Source of the DNA: Pseudomonas sp. HN11
GTDB lineage: Bacteria > Pseudomonadota > Gammaproteobacteria > Pseudomonadales > Pseudomonadaceae
Length of the DNA: 64,000 bases
Assembly (NCBI RefSeq): GCF_021390155.1
Contig: NZ_CP089985.1
Location: 3,297,001-3,361,000 of the forward strand
Reading direction: 5' to 3'
Position numbers and translations under genes: made by a program. Below the pieces are notes generated by a model. That model was not told the DNA's origin. It was given only the letters and a program-made list of their open reading frames with translations, and made no database searches. Shown here in pieces: positions 43,196 through 53,000 of the stretch (position 1 is the stretch's first letter; every line of letters begins with the position of its first letter).

Positions 43196-43442
43196 CGCAA
43201 ACCTCGTCAAAGTAACTTCTAATGCCATGAACTCTATCTGGGCTTTGTGGGTAAGACCACCGGTCGCCATTAATAGTCGACATGCCTGTCATTGATTCCG
43301 CGACTGAGGAATAGACCTCAGCTATCGTAGGAAAACTCAATTATCCTGTGCAGAGTACCAGCCTTTCCCCGTAAGATTCATGCCGGTCATTGTTTACATG
43401 TGACCGCTCTCGTCAAGTTTGCTGACTCTTCCAGGACACAAG

Positions 43443-44357
43443 ATGAACCGTAACGACCTGCGTCGTGTCGACCTTAACCTCTTGATCGTATTCGAAACCT
43501 TGATGCATGAGCGCAGTGTGACCCGCGCCGCCGAGAAACTGTTCCTCGGCCAGCCGGCCATCAGCGCGGCCTTGTCACGCCTGCGCGGGCTGTTCGATGA
43601 CCCGCTGTTCGTGCGCACTGGCCGCAGCATGGAGCCGTCGGCCCGAGCGGTAGAAATCTTCGCCCTGCTCTCCCCGGCCCTGGACTCGATTTCCACCGCT
43701 GTCAGCCGCGCCGCCGAATTCGACCCCGCCACCAGCACGGCGGTATTTCGTATCGGCCTGTCCGATGACGTTGAGTTCGCTCTGCTGCCCCAACTGCTCA
43801 AACGCCTGCGCGCCGAAGCCCCCGGCATTGTGCTGGTAGTGCGCCGCGTCAACTACATCCTGATGCCGGGCCTGCTGGCCTCCGGCGAAATCTCCATCGG
43901 TGTCAGCTACACCGCCGACCTACCGGCCAACGCCAAGCGCAAAGTATTGCGCCGCAGCCTGCCAAAACTGCTGCGTGCCGACAGCGTACCGGGCTCCCTG
44001 AGCCTGGACGACTTCTGCGCCCGCCCCCACGCACTGGTATCGTTTGCCGGTGATTTGAGCGGGTTTATCGATGAAGAACTGGAAAAGCTCGACCGCAAAC
44101 GCCACGTGGTACTGGCGGTACCGCAATTCAACGGGTTGGGCACGTTGCTCGCGGGCACGGACATCCTGGCAACCGTGCCGGATTACGCCGCCGAGGCGTT
44201 GACCTCGGCGGGTGGGTTACGCGCGGAAGACCCGCCGTTGCCCGTGCGCACTTTTGAGCTGCATATGGCGTGGCGTGGGTCCCAGGATAATGACCCGGGC
44301 GAGCGTTGGTTAAGATCGCGGATTCAGATGTTTTTTGGGGACCCCGATAGCCTGTAA
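43443..44357 (+). CDS. LysR-family transcriptional regulator
   Basis: The ATG of MNRNDLRRVDLNLLIVFETL is preceded by AGGA and starts the family-like sequence. The 304-residue protein has the N-terminal winged helix (RSVTRAAEKLFLGQPAISAA, LSRLRGLFDDPLFVRTGRSM) and a periplasmic-binding-like effector domain (VFRIGLSDDVEFALLPQLLK onward). It resembles the NodD/NahR-like group, which respond to aromatic or quinone-like compounds. It probably regulates the divergent quinone oxidoreductase. The 247-base space between them holds no other gene. Its 3' end is the last core-genome sequence before the integrase remnant, so the accessory block begins within about 170 bases. Confidence 0.93.
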   Translation: MNRNDLRRVDLNLLIVFETLMHERSVTRAAEKLFLGQPAISAALSRLRGLFDDPLFVRTGRSMEPSARAVEIFALLSPALDSISTAVSRAAEFDPATSTAVFRIGLSDDVEFALLPQLLKRLRAEAPGIVLVVRRVNYILMPGLLASGEISIGVSYTADLPANAKRKVLRRSLPKLLRADSVPGSLSLDDFCARPHALVSFAGDLSGFIDEELEKLDRKRHVVLAVPQFNGLGTLLAGTDILATVPDYAAEALTSAGGLRAEDPPLPVRTFELHMAWRGSQDNDPGERWLRSRIQMFFGDPDSL

Positions 44358-44457
44358 TGGAATTCCACTAAACTCCATAAACCCGTTATATAACAACAGC
44401 TTATTTTCAATTTCAGTCTGCTGCCGTCTGTCTAAATCCAATGGATTCCAGAGCTTC

Positions 44458-44518
44458 TGGGGCATAATTGGGGGCAAATTTCGGTTCCTTAAAAAGGATG
44501 CCCCCACCGATGCCCCCC
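44458..44518. repeat. Cluster of GGGGCA repeats before the integrase remnant
   Basis: Two direct copies, TGGGGCA at 44458-44464 and TGGGGGCA at 44469-44476, are followed by two inverted copies, TGCCCCCA at 44499-44506 and TGCCCCCC at 44511-44518. Short repeats of this kind just before a P4-type integrase gene are typical of arm-type integrase or excisionase sites, or of the attachment region. No tRNA gene is adjacent and no partner attachment site was found. Confidence 0.55.
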
Positions 44519-44523
44519 AGATA

Positions 44524-45629
44524 ATGCGGCTGTTTTCAAACGAAAACTCAGCGATGCCTTGATCCGTTCGCTTACCGAACCCGGCAAACACGCTGACGGC
44601 GAAGTCCCTGGTCTCTACTTGGAGGTGAGGGCTTCGAGCAAGGTCGGCAAAGCTCCCTCCAAGTTCTGGCGCTTGAAGTATCGACTGCACGGCAAGGAGA
44701 ACCGCTTCTCCATCGGCGCTTACCCCGATATCGGCCTGAAGGAAGCCCGCGACATTGCCCGCAGCGCACGGCGCGATGTAGCTAACCACACCGCCCCGCT
44801 CAAGGCCAAGACCGCCAAAATCGAAGCGCAGTTGCTCAATGAAGAGCGCACTTTCGAGTACGTAGCCAAGCAGTGGCTGGCGTTCAAGTCTGCCGAACTG
44901 GTGACCAAGTCCATCTCGGGATTTAACGGAGCGCTGAACAACCACATCTTGCCTGCGATTGGTAAAAAACCGGTCAGCGAGATCAAGTTGGAACACATCA
45001 CCACAATCATTACGGAGTTGCGCCGCCAGCGCACCATGCCCATGGCCCGACGTGTGCGTACCATCATCCGGGCCGTTCTAGGCTTTGCCGAGGGGCGCGG
45101 ATGGGTGGAACGCAATGTGGCGCTCAGCAACATTGAGGAGTTGAAAATCCGTCATGTCGTGACCAGCAACCCAGCGATCGAAAGGCCAGCAGACCTGGGC
45201 AGATTTCTGCTGCGACTGGATGACTGCAGCAGCGGCAGCGTTGCCACCGCAATGCGCATGCTGGTCATGTTGCCGGTCCGCCCGGGTGAACTGGTCCAGA
45301 TGCGCTGGGAAGACGTCGATTTGATGGGCGCCGATTGGCGGTATTTGGTGAGCAAGACCAAGCATCTGGACAAGAGCAAACACATCGTGCCGCTGCCTGA
45401 ACAAGCCTTGGTTCTGTTGCGCGAGCTACAAAAAAAACGCGTAGTGGATGAAGAAGGCAAAGGCTGGGTGTTCGTCTCACCGGTTTATCCGGGACGTCCC
45501 ATAACCCGACCTCCATGCTCAAGTCCTTCCAGCGCATCTGGCCAGAGTACGACATCACTGCTCACGGCTTCGTGCAACCTACAGAACCATTGCACACGAG
45601 CACTTGGGTATCGATCCAATCGTGACTGA
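44524..45629 (+). pseudogene. Tyrosine integrase of the P4 type, frameshifted and truncated
   Basis: The frame encodes an Arm-type N-terminal domain (KLSDALIRSLTEPGKHADGE, VPGLYLEVRASSK, RFSIGAYPDIGLKEARDIA), a SAM-like core-binding domain and the start of the catalytic domain with the box I arginine (LPVRPGELVQMRWEDVDL). After VYPGRP the natural text continues one frame over as HNPTSMLKSFQRIWPEYDI and THGFR-type box II (TAHGF), then shifts again to RATYRTIAHEHLGIDPIV. Each shift equals one lost base, near 45499 and 45571. Beyond DPIV the similarity stops and the catalytic tyrosine region is missing. Any intact start is unclear because the N-terminus also seems out of frame with the nearest ATG. 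It marks the edge of an old mobile block and cannot act as an integrase. Confidence 0.87.
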
Positions 45630-45640
45630 ATTTGGATGGC

Positions 45641-46023
45641 TCACTTTTTTAGCCCCTTCAAAAAGTCTCTAAGTCCTTCTTTGGTAGCCGGAAAACTAAA
45701 AGAGAATTTCTCGCCCACTTTCCCGCCCCCTAATGCTGCGCCTTCCTCTGAGGCGTAATAATCTTTAAGGGTGACTGTCTTGGCTTCTGAGACTGAGTGT
45801 GTTCTAGGAGTTTTTTAAGCGGCCCCACTAATTCGGAAGCCCCGTCCGGACCAAATCCAAAAAAACCTTTCGATGTACCTACGGCAAAGTCATCAAATAT
45901 AGCCTCACCGGCATTCATCGTCACTTTTGGTGAGTATATGGTTCCGACCCCGTTAGCAACATCAAATGAAACTTTCCCAAGATCGGTCGCCACAGGCAAG
46001 GTTGCTTTTGCACCGGCGGCCAA
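45641..46023 (-). pseudogene. Orphan CdiA C-terminal cassette 2 (remnant)
   Basis: After the junction GAKA, this leftward segment reads TLPVATDLGKVSFDVANGVG, then GTIYSPKVTMNAGEAIFDDF, FGFGPDGASELVGPLKKLLE. It then appears to change frame near 45775-45800 and continue as LKDYYASEEGAALGGGKVGE and FSFPATKEGLRDFLKGLKK to a stop at 45641. It lacks its own start codon in that frame, apart from a TTG. It begins with the same 14-base junction (46001-46014) as the other orphan cassette. The most likely reading is an unexpressed donor cassette for the CdiA toxin end. The family is not recognised; it may be a toxin part or an immunity-like fold. Confidence 0.6.
46001..46014 (-). repeat. Shared junction repeat of cassette 2
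   Basis: GTTGCTTTTGCACC here is identical to 46656-46669. Its core CTTTTGCACC also occurs at 47454-47463 inside cdiA, exactly where the toxin end begins. On the coding strand it spells GGTGCAAAAG and encodes G-A-K. It is a candidate recombination point between cdiA and orphan cassettes. Confidence 0.7.
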
Positions 46024-46047
46024 ATAAAAGCCATGCTAATTAACTTA

Positions 46048-46257
46048 CTAAACTATCCACTCCACCTCAAAATCAACTAGCTGAGCCTGAAGCCCTGCCT
46101 CATGCTCGAACCAGTAGTCACACCCTTCAACATCACTTTTCTTCAAGTAAAGATAATACCCGCCAGTGACGCCATCACGGTCGTCCGCAACAACAATTTC
46201 CCAGCCAGAATATTCGCCAGTGACAACAATACCCTTCCGAACGATAGACATATCCAT
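46048..46257 (-). CDS. Putative orphan immunity protein
   Basis: A 69-residue acidic protein (MDMSIVRKGIVVTGEYSGWE, VVADDRDGVTGGYYLYLKKS, FEHEAGLQAQLVDFEVEWIV) in the exact position of an immunity gene, three bases after the stop of the decayed toxin cassette upstream. Its frame is intact, in contrast to the toxin in front of it. The small size, acidic character and context fit a CDI or polymorphic-toxin immunity protein, which would bind and inhibit one specific toxin in the cytoplasm. The ribosome binding site is weak (AGGATATGG). Retention of immunity without toxin would protect against kin that carry the active toxin. The family is not identified. Confidence 0.65.
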   Translation of the reverse strand: MDMSIVRKGIVVTGEYSGWEIVVADDRDGVTGGYYLYLKKSDVEGCDYWFEHEAGLQAQLVDFEVEWIV

Positions 46258-46260
46258 ATC

Positions 46261-46674
46261 CTAGTCCGCATAGGGAACATGATTGTTAGAAATATATTTC
46301 CAGTCACAGGGTCTTTAACTCCAAAATGTACATGCGGAACTCCCGGAGCGTGTGCTCCTGATATAGATCCTGAGTCGATACGGAACTCCTTAGTGCCATC
46401 AGCGCTGTGAAACACACCAGAGCCGGGCTTACCGATTTCCCTGTACTCGGGACCGAGATATTTTGCCCTGCCGATAGAGCCTCATCGGTTGTGAGCGTCA
46501 TAGAGCTCGTGAAATTTTTCTTACCAGATAGAGTTTCATTGATCACTTGATCTACACACTGCCCAGCACCTGCTTCCAGTTGAATCTGTTTTTCAGCATT
46601 AACAAAGGTTTTCCAGTTTTCAGTAGGACCAGCTAGTGGAGTGCGTGGAGTAGCTGTTGCTTTTGCACCACCAA
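46261..46674 (-). pseudogene. Orphan CdiA C-terminal toxin cassette 1, frameshifted
   Basis: It starts at the junction GGAKATATPRTPLAGPTENW and goes on through AEKQIQLEAGAGQCVDQVIN and FTSSMTLTTDEALS. Near 46470 the frame must shift to continue as RAKYLGPEYREIGKPGSGVF, then HSADGTKEFRIDSGSISGAH and APGVPHVHFGVKDPVTG. A second shift near 46290-46300 yields KYISNNHVPYAD and the stop at 46261. The HVHFGVKDPVTGK...NNHVPY end is typical of toxin C-termini seen in FHA/CdiA and other polymorphic toxins, but I do not assign an activity. It has no start codon at the junction and follows the cdiI stop by one or two bases. It is a non-expressed, decaying donor cassette. Confidence 0.75.
46656..46669 (-). 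repeat. Shared junction repeat of cassette 1
   Basis: GTTGCTTTTGCACC, identical over 14 bases to the copy at 46001-46014, lies just inside the 3' side of the cdiI stop and marks the start of orphan cassette 1. See also the 10-base core inside cdiA at 47454-47463. Confidence 0.7.
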
Positions 46675-46675
46675 A

Positions 46676-47074
46676 TTATGAAGCAAACAAACAGCCGTTT
46701 TCGTCTACCCAAATGATGCCTGGCACTTCATAAAAATACAGTGTGAGTGCTTCGTCACTTTCACTCACAACACCTTCCGGCCACTTATCTTTCAAGTAAC
46801 ACACGATCTGCTTCGCATCCAACCCCCAGTGAGACTCTTCATCATTAATCGAAAATCTGGGGTGCGTATTATCCGAAGAAATATAGCAATCCGCATTTGG
46901 CGCGATAAATTTTATTTTTCCTGTAACAAGCAGATATTCGATCACAGAAAAAAAAGCATCTTTTTGCTGAGAGAATGATAGCTCAGGATTCCATGTACCA
47001 ATGGCACTGAAAAGAGCCGATATCCACAGACCAAATGAATCACGTACTATTTTTTCAACAAACTTAATATCCAT
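46676..47074 (-). CDS. cdiI: Putative CdiI immunity protein
   Basis: A 132-residue protein whose ATG overlaps the cdiA stop as TAATG, the classical position of the immunity gene. It reads MDIKFVEKIVRDSFGLWISA, SFSQQKDAFFSVIEYLLVTG, SHWGLDAKQIVCYLKDKWPE and ends WVDENGCLFAS. It is acidic, lacks a signal peptide and has no family I can name with confidence, as is usual for immunity proteins, which diversify together with their toxins. It should bind the C-terminal toxin of the CdiA encoded upstream and protect the producing cell from itself and from siblings. The region is lower in GC than cdiA, in line with exchange of the toxin-immunity pair. Confidence 0.8.
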   Translation of the reverse strand: MDIKFVEKIVRDSFGLWISALFSAIGTWNPELSFSQQKDAFFSVIEYLLVTGKIKFIAPNADCYISSDNTHPRFSINDEESHWGLDAKQIVCYLKDKWPEGVVSESDEALTLYFYEVPGIIWVDENGCLFAS

Positions 47075-50000
47075 TATGGATTTCCAATCAGGAATTTTAT
47101 TTCTGGATTATACGTTGTGCCTGTGGCGGCTTTAGGCACATCAATAGTCCAGGCGGGACCAGTCTGACCAGATGAAGAGGAAAAATTCCGAAGCGTGAAA
47201 TTTCCTTCAGGTGTATTAACAACATATATATCCCCTTTCCCAGGAATAGTACGAGGAGAAGGCAAGTTTGTCGAGCCTGTCAATTCCGAAAAATACTGCT
47301 TAACTTCCACATCTGTTGCACCAGAAAATATTTTTGCATTTCCTGTGTTTGGAACCTCAATGAGCGAGCGGTCTCCGATTTGAATACCGCTCCTAGTACT
47401 GGAAGAGCTAAACAGCTCCGTTATTTCGGTACTGCGGCTTATGCTTGGAATGCCTTTTGCACCCCCGCCAAGTTCCGTTTCCGCTGCAGCTGTTTTCCCT
47501 GCAGTGCTCTCTGCCTTTGTGACCGCACCTGCACCGCCACTGAGAATAATGGGTGTGACTTCTTTAAGAAATCCCGACAACCAAATGTTACGCGCAATCA
47601 CATAATCATGGAAGTTACTTTCTTGAAAGTCTTGAATAATGCTTTTTTCTTCTGGTCCAAGGTCTTTGTCGGAGGCGTATTGGTCCAGCAGTTTTGTAGC
47701 ACCATCGACTACTTCCATCTGTTCAAAACAGCCTGTCTCTCCGGCACATCCACCGAGTTTCGAGTTTGTCGTTTTGTCACTTATCGTCTTGTACTGCGCA
47801 GCAATATCGGTTCGGCACAATTTCGGATCTGCAGCGCTGCGACAGCCCTTCAAATCCTTGACCAAATCATCAACTTCATGGTGGTTTAGATAGTTGTATG
47901 CCGTCGCGCTTTTTGCGATATCCGCGCCCTTTTGTACATCCCCCCCGGTAGCGCTTGCCGCAGCGATCCCTACCAATTGCGATGCCACAAGCAACAAACC
48001 GGGGTTGTTGTTCACTGCTTTCGACAGTGTGGTGACTAGCGCTTCGTTGGCGCCCGCAGCAAGTGCCCCGGTTGCAAAGCTGCCGCCACCTGCCTGGCTC
48101 AACAACCCACCGACCAACGCATGCATCGCAATTTTTTCTCCTCCGGAATCTACCCACTCCTTGTCTTTGGCGTAATCACCCACCGCGTTGAAAACAACCG
48201 CCTGCAATGTGCTTTGCAGTTGGGAGCCAAGGGCATTTTTCAGGTTATCCCCCAGACTCCCCCCTTTTATAGCGGTGCCAATCGCAGCCTGCGCGCCCCC
48301 TTGAGCGCCGGAATAGGCAGCAAATTTTCCAATATCAGCTAAAGAGCCGAGGTCAAATCCCTTCGTAACTTTATTGAGGTTATCGCCCGTGACCCCAAAC
48401 GCCGGATCCAGGACCCCTGCCGTAAACCCTGCCGCAAGAGCACCAGTGAAATAACTTTTCAGTGCACTGCTGGACGTGATGTCCCCAAGCACCGCACCTA
48501 AATTGCCTCCGTTATTGATAAAGCTAATGGTAGCGTTGCTCGCAACGCTGGTTGCTACCGCAGTAAGCGCCACGTTGGCCCAGCCCGCAGCTACCGTTGA
48601 ACCGGCTGCCGCGCCACCTGCAACAGCTGACGCGGATGCCGTGCCCGCTGCCGCCATGGCGGTGCCTGAACCAATTTCAGCTCCCGCCCCAATCAACCCA
48701 CTCGCAAGTCCCGCCGTGAAATAAGCCACCACAATTGCAATGACTAACTGCGCCCCGCCTCCTAACCCTGAATGGCTGTATTTGTAGGACTCGTGTATCT
48801 CTTTCACCAAACGCCAGTCCACATCCCCACGTTGTTCGGCTTCCTTGAGCCATGCCAGTTGGGGGTCAGCCTTCACCATCGCATCAATGGATTGGCTTAC
48901 GGTCTGTTGGCTAACCTGCTTTACATCGATATGCAGACCTTCTACTGCCTGGATGACGATATCTCCCTTGGCAACCATCTGAGTCTGCCTGAAGGTTTCA
49001 TCAGTGTTGCCCTTACCGCTCATGCTATTCCAGGCAAAGCTGTTTTTACTCTTGTCATGACTTTCCTGGTGAAGGTCCTTCATCCCTTCAAAGCTCACTG
49101 CACCTCCACTGACGATCGTCAAATCTTCGCCACTGTCTAACCTGGCAACTTGAAACTTCTGACCGCTCACGCTTTTGATTGTGAGGTCACCACCGGACTT
49201 GATTTCACTGCCGACGTTGCTGACTTTGGTGAGTTCGTCACGTTGTGACTTCCCTGAGCCGAAGCCTCCTCCTCGCTTCATGTCGTACAGCGAGTAGTCG
49301 CGGTCTTCAGCGGAGAGCAGCCCTATGTTGTTACCTGCGACCAGATAAGCCTCATCCCCCGCGCTGATACGACTGGCAATTAGCGCCAAGTCCTTACCCG
49401 CACTTAAAGTTACGTCACGACCGGCGCTTACCGTTGTAGCGACTTGACTGACGTGATCTTCCTGACGTTTGGTGCTCGACGTCTTGCTGTAAGAGTGCTG
49501 TTCATCCGCACCTGCCGCCAGATACAGGTCGCCGCCTGCGCTCATCGAAATATCACGCTTGGCCTCGATGTCGCTGGCGATCGCCGTGAAGTCACGCCCC
49601 GCGCTGACTTTCAGGTCACGCCCTACTTCTACGTCAGAACCGCTCTGAGTGATTTCCTCGGCACGATTACGCTTCCCGCCATGCATGGTGTCGTGCTGCT
49701 GCGCAGATATCAGATTGACGTCACGCCCTGCAACGATCGTGGTGTCATTACCACTTTCCAGCACGCCGCCTTTGCTGGTGACATCGCGACCCGCGCCGAG
49801 GCTGAGGTCGTTCGCAGCCTCAATGCGCGCCGCACTGTCGATGTAATCGGTCTGTTTTGAAAAACCGACGTCATAACCCGCTCGGGTCACGCTGCGTTCG
49901 TTGATCACGTCGCCGTTGACTGCCGTCAACGACACATCGCGCCCGGCGATAATGCCGCCGGATTTGTTGACGATATTGTTGCCCGCCAACAGGTCCAGGC

Positions 50001-53000
50001 GGTTGCCTGCTTCAATCAGGCCGCTGTTGATCAGGTCGTTGCCCGCGACGGCCGACAGGTTGTTACTCGCCCGTAAAGTACCTGCATTCTCGAGGTTTTT
50101 ACCGGCGATAAGGCTGACGTCCTGGCCAACAATCAATGCACCGTTAGGCGCCAATCGGTTATCGGCCTGCGCCAGGTAGACCACCGGCACCAGGACTTTT
50201 TCACCGTTGACCACCTGCTCTTCCAGCCACACGATGTCGTGGGTTAACGCGGCCACTTGCTGGCCCGTCAACGACACGCCTACCGTCAGGTCCAACGACT
50301 GTTTGCTGCGGATGGCGTTGTCCATCAGGTAACGGAATACCACTTCGTCCGAGGTCTTACCGTCGATGAAGCGTTGGCCGGTGCGGTCGACAATGGCTTG
50401 CTGGATCAGTCGTTGTTCGTAGAGGCCATCGCCCAGGCGCTTGGCACTGTCGTCGGGGTTGTAGCCCAGCCCTGCGAGCAGGTAATCCGAGCTCATGAAC
50501 TGTTTGAGGTCGGTCAGTACCGGGTTTGTTTCGATCAGGTATTTATGCGGCTGCGAGACCGCCTTGCTGCCCGGCAAGCCTTGCACGCGGTTGAGGGTTT
50601 GCCCGCTGACGGTCTCGGAGGCACCCGCCGTTGTGGCCGCCAGAGGGGTGATGCCGGGCAGGTTGAAATCACCGGCCTGATTGGCGCTGACGCGGGTGTT
50701 TCGGTCCGCGGTGGACACGCCCGGTATAACCAGGGTCGGCGTGCCTGCTGGCGTGGTCACGGCGCTGCTCGGATCGCGGTCGGAAGGGTTTAGACCCGCA
50801 AGATCAATACCGCTGACGGCGGGCGTACCCGCTGGATTAGCGGCAGTGATGCCGTCCAGCCGCGTGATATCGGCGCCGGAAGTGCGGCCCGCAAGACCGG
50901 TAACGGTGTCGGCGCTGCCGGTGCCTGAGGCATTGATTGCACGGGCCTCGGCGGTGATGCCGCCAGCTTCACGCGACGCGACCGAGACTTTGCGGGTGCT
51001 GGTCGTGACCTGAGTCGCACCATCCAGCTGGAGCGTACGTCCTTGGCTTTCAGCAAGCGCCTGCTGACGCTGGGCCAGGCTTACATCGGCGCCGCCCATG
51101 GTCCAGCTTTGCGAGCCAGCGCCCGACTGAGCGGTTTGCTGGGTGGCGGTGCCTTGCCCGCTCACGCGGAAGAGGCCGTTTTGGCCGCTGGGAAGGCTGA
51201 AGCCGGGCAGCGTCAGTGGGTCGACTTTGCGTTGGGCGAGGTCTGGCGGCAATTGGCGGTTGAGGTTGATGACCGTGGTATTGCCCGTGCCTGCCGCTTG
51301 GGTGTTGGTGCTGCGTGGTGCGCCGGTGGCCGTGGTAACGAAAGAGCGTTCGACGCCGTTAGTGATTTTGTTGGTCGCGTTGATGGAAACGTTACCGCCA
51401 GCTTGAATGGTCGCGGGTAAAAAAGTCGCCCCTGCGGCGGCAATTATCTTTTCAGCGAATGGGGTGGCACCGAGGATTTCTGCCGGTGCCTGGACGGTGA
51501 CACCCGGTATGAAGTTGGCTTTAGGAACAGAAGCGCCGACGCCCCCTTTCGGTCCGAAATTCAACTTGTATGTCGCGATAGTCTGGTTACGATCGGTGGG
51601 TTGTTTAAGCCCGACGATGGTTTCTTGCTCGGCCGCATTCCAGAAGTGAATAGTGCGGTTATACGTCGGATCATTGGCCGCGTTATAAGCGAATATTCTC
51701 GACCACAGCCCCACGCCGGGCTGCATATTTATATATTTGAGGCTTTGATAGCTCCCCAGCGAACTGGCGGTGTTATTAAAGTCAGCGACTGCAATATTGA
51801 TGTCACCTACGGCAGAAACCGCCGAGTTAAAGTTCTCGAACTTATCGCCCAGCACGCTCAGCTTTTTGCCGGCTACGATATTGGCGACCACCTGCTCCCC
51901 GGTGCTCTCGACATTAAAATTTTGCTGCCAGACAAGATGGGAGCTGAGCACACCACTCTGCCCGGCAGAGTCACAGTTAAAACACCGAACACCGATATTG
52001 GCAGAGACGGCGTTAGTGGTTTTAACACTAAAACTCTCCATCTTATTCGTCACAACCGCCGACTTCAGCGACATATCCCCCGTCGACTCAATCCGCCCCG
52101 ACAGGTTATCCACCCGCGCCGCGCGCTCTGCGCCGTTATACCCGCCCACCTCTACCCCACCGAGGCTGTAGATATCGCTGTAGCGGTTGGTCAGTGTGCC
52201 CACTTGCAACTTCATGTCGCCGCCACTGAGCAGCAACGACCCTTGATTCTGCCGAATGCGGTCATTGGTCAGGGTTTGTGCGTTGATCAGCAGGTTTTGC
52301 CCACTGGCCAGGGTGCCGAAGTTACTGATATCACCTGCGGTGACGGTCAAGGCACTGTTGGAGGTCAACCGTCCGCGGTTGGTCAACTGGCTGCCTGCGT
52401 TGATCGTAGTGGCGCCGCCTGCGGCAATGCTCGCCAGTTCGGTGAGGGTCAATTGCGCGGCCGACATATCCAGCGCTCCCACGCTGCTGACTTTGCCGTT
52501 GCCCTGATACGTGCAGGTCAACAGCAGCGCCATGCTGCCGTCACTGGCAATCAGCCCGTTGTTGGTCCAGTTGCCGCCCTTGCCTTCCAGGCGCGTGGAC
52601 GCCAACAGTTGCCCGGTGTCGGTCTGGGTAAAGTTATTGACGTTGACGTTCAATCGCCCCGCCTGGATAACACTGCTGTTGCTCCAGGTGTCAGCGTTGA
52701 GCGTAAGGCCGCCCCGCGTGACGATGCTGCCACCGGCCCCGGTTACGTTTGGCAGGGAAATGTCGAAGTTGCCGTCGCCCACGTGCAGCAATCGACCCTC
52801 GCTGTTCAGGAAGCTGTTGGCCGCCAGGGTCAGGTCGGTGTTGGCGGTTTCCACCACACCGCTGCGGTTGTCGAACAGGTTGCCGATCTGGAACAGCGTC
52901 TTGCCCGTGCCGCCCAGAGCACGCAGTTTGCCAGCGCCGTTATCGACGCTGTCAGCCACCACACTCAAGGTGCTGTCGCTTTCAACCACGCCAGCGCGGT

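Noticed and set aside
44358..44558. A tRNA gene as the island attachment site
   Set aside because: No cloverleaf or CCA-ending acceptor stem could be found beside the integrase remnant.
44335..44562. A 75-codon + strand frame before the integrase
   Set aside because: Overlaps the LysR 3' end and the GGGGCA repeats; the text is not protein-like apart from possibly supplying the lost integrase start.
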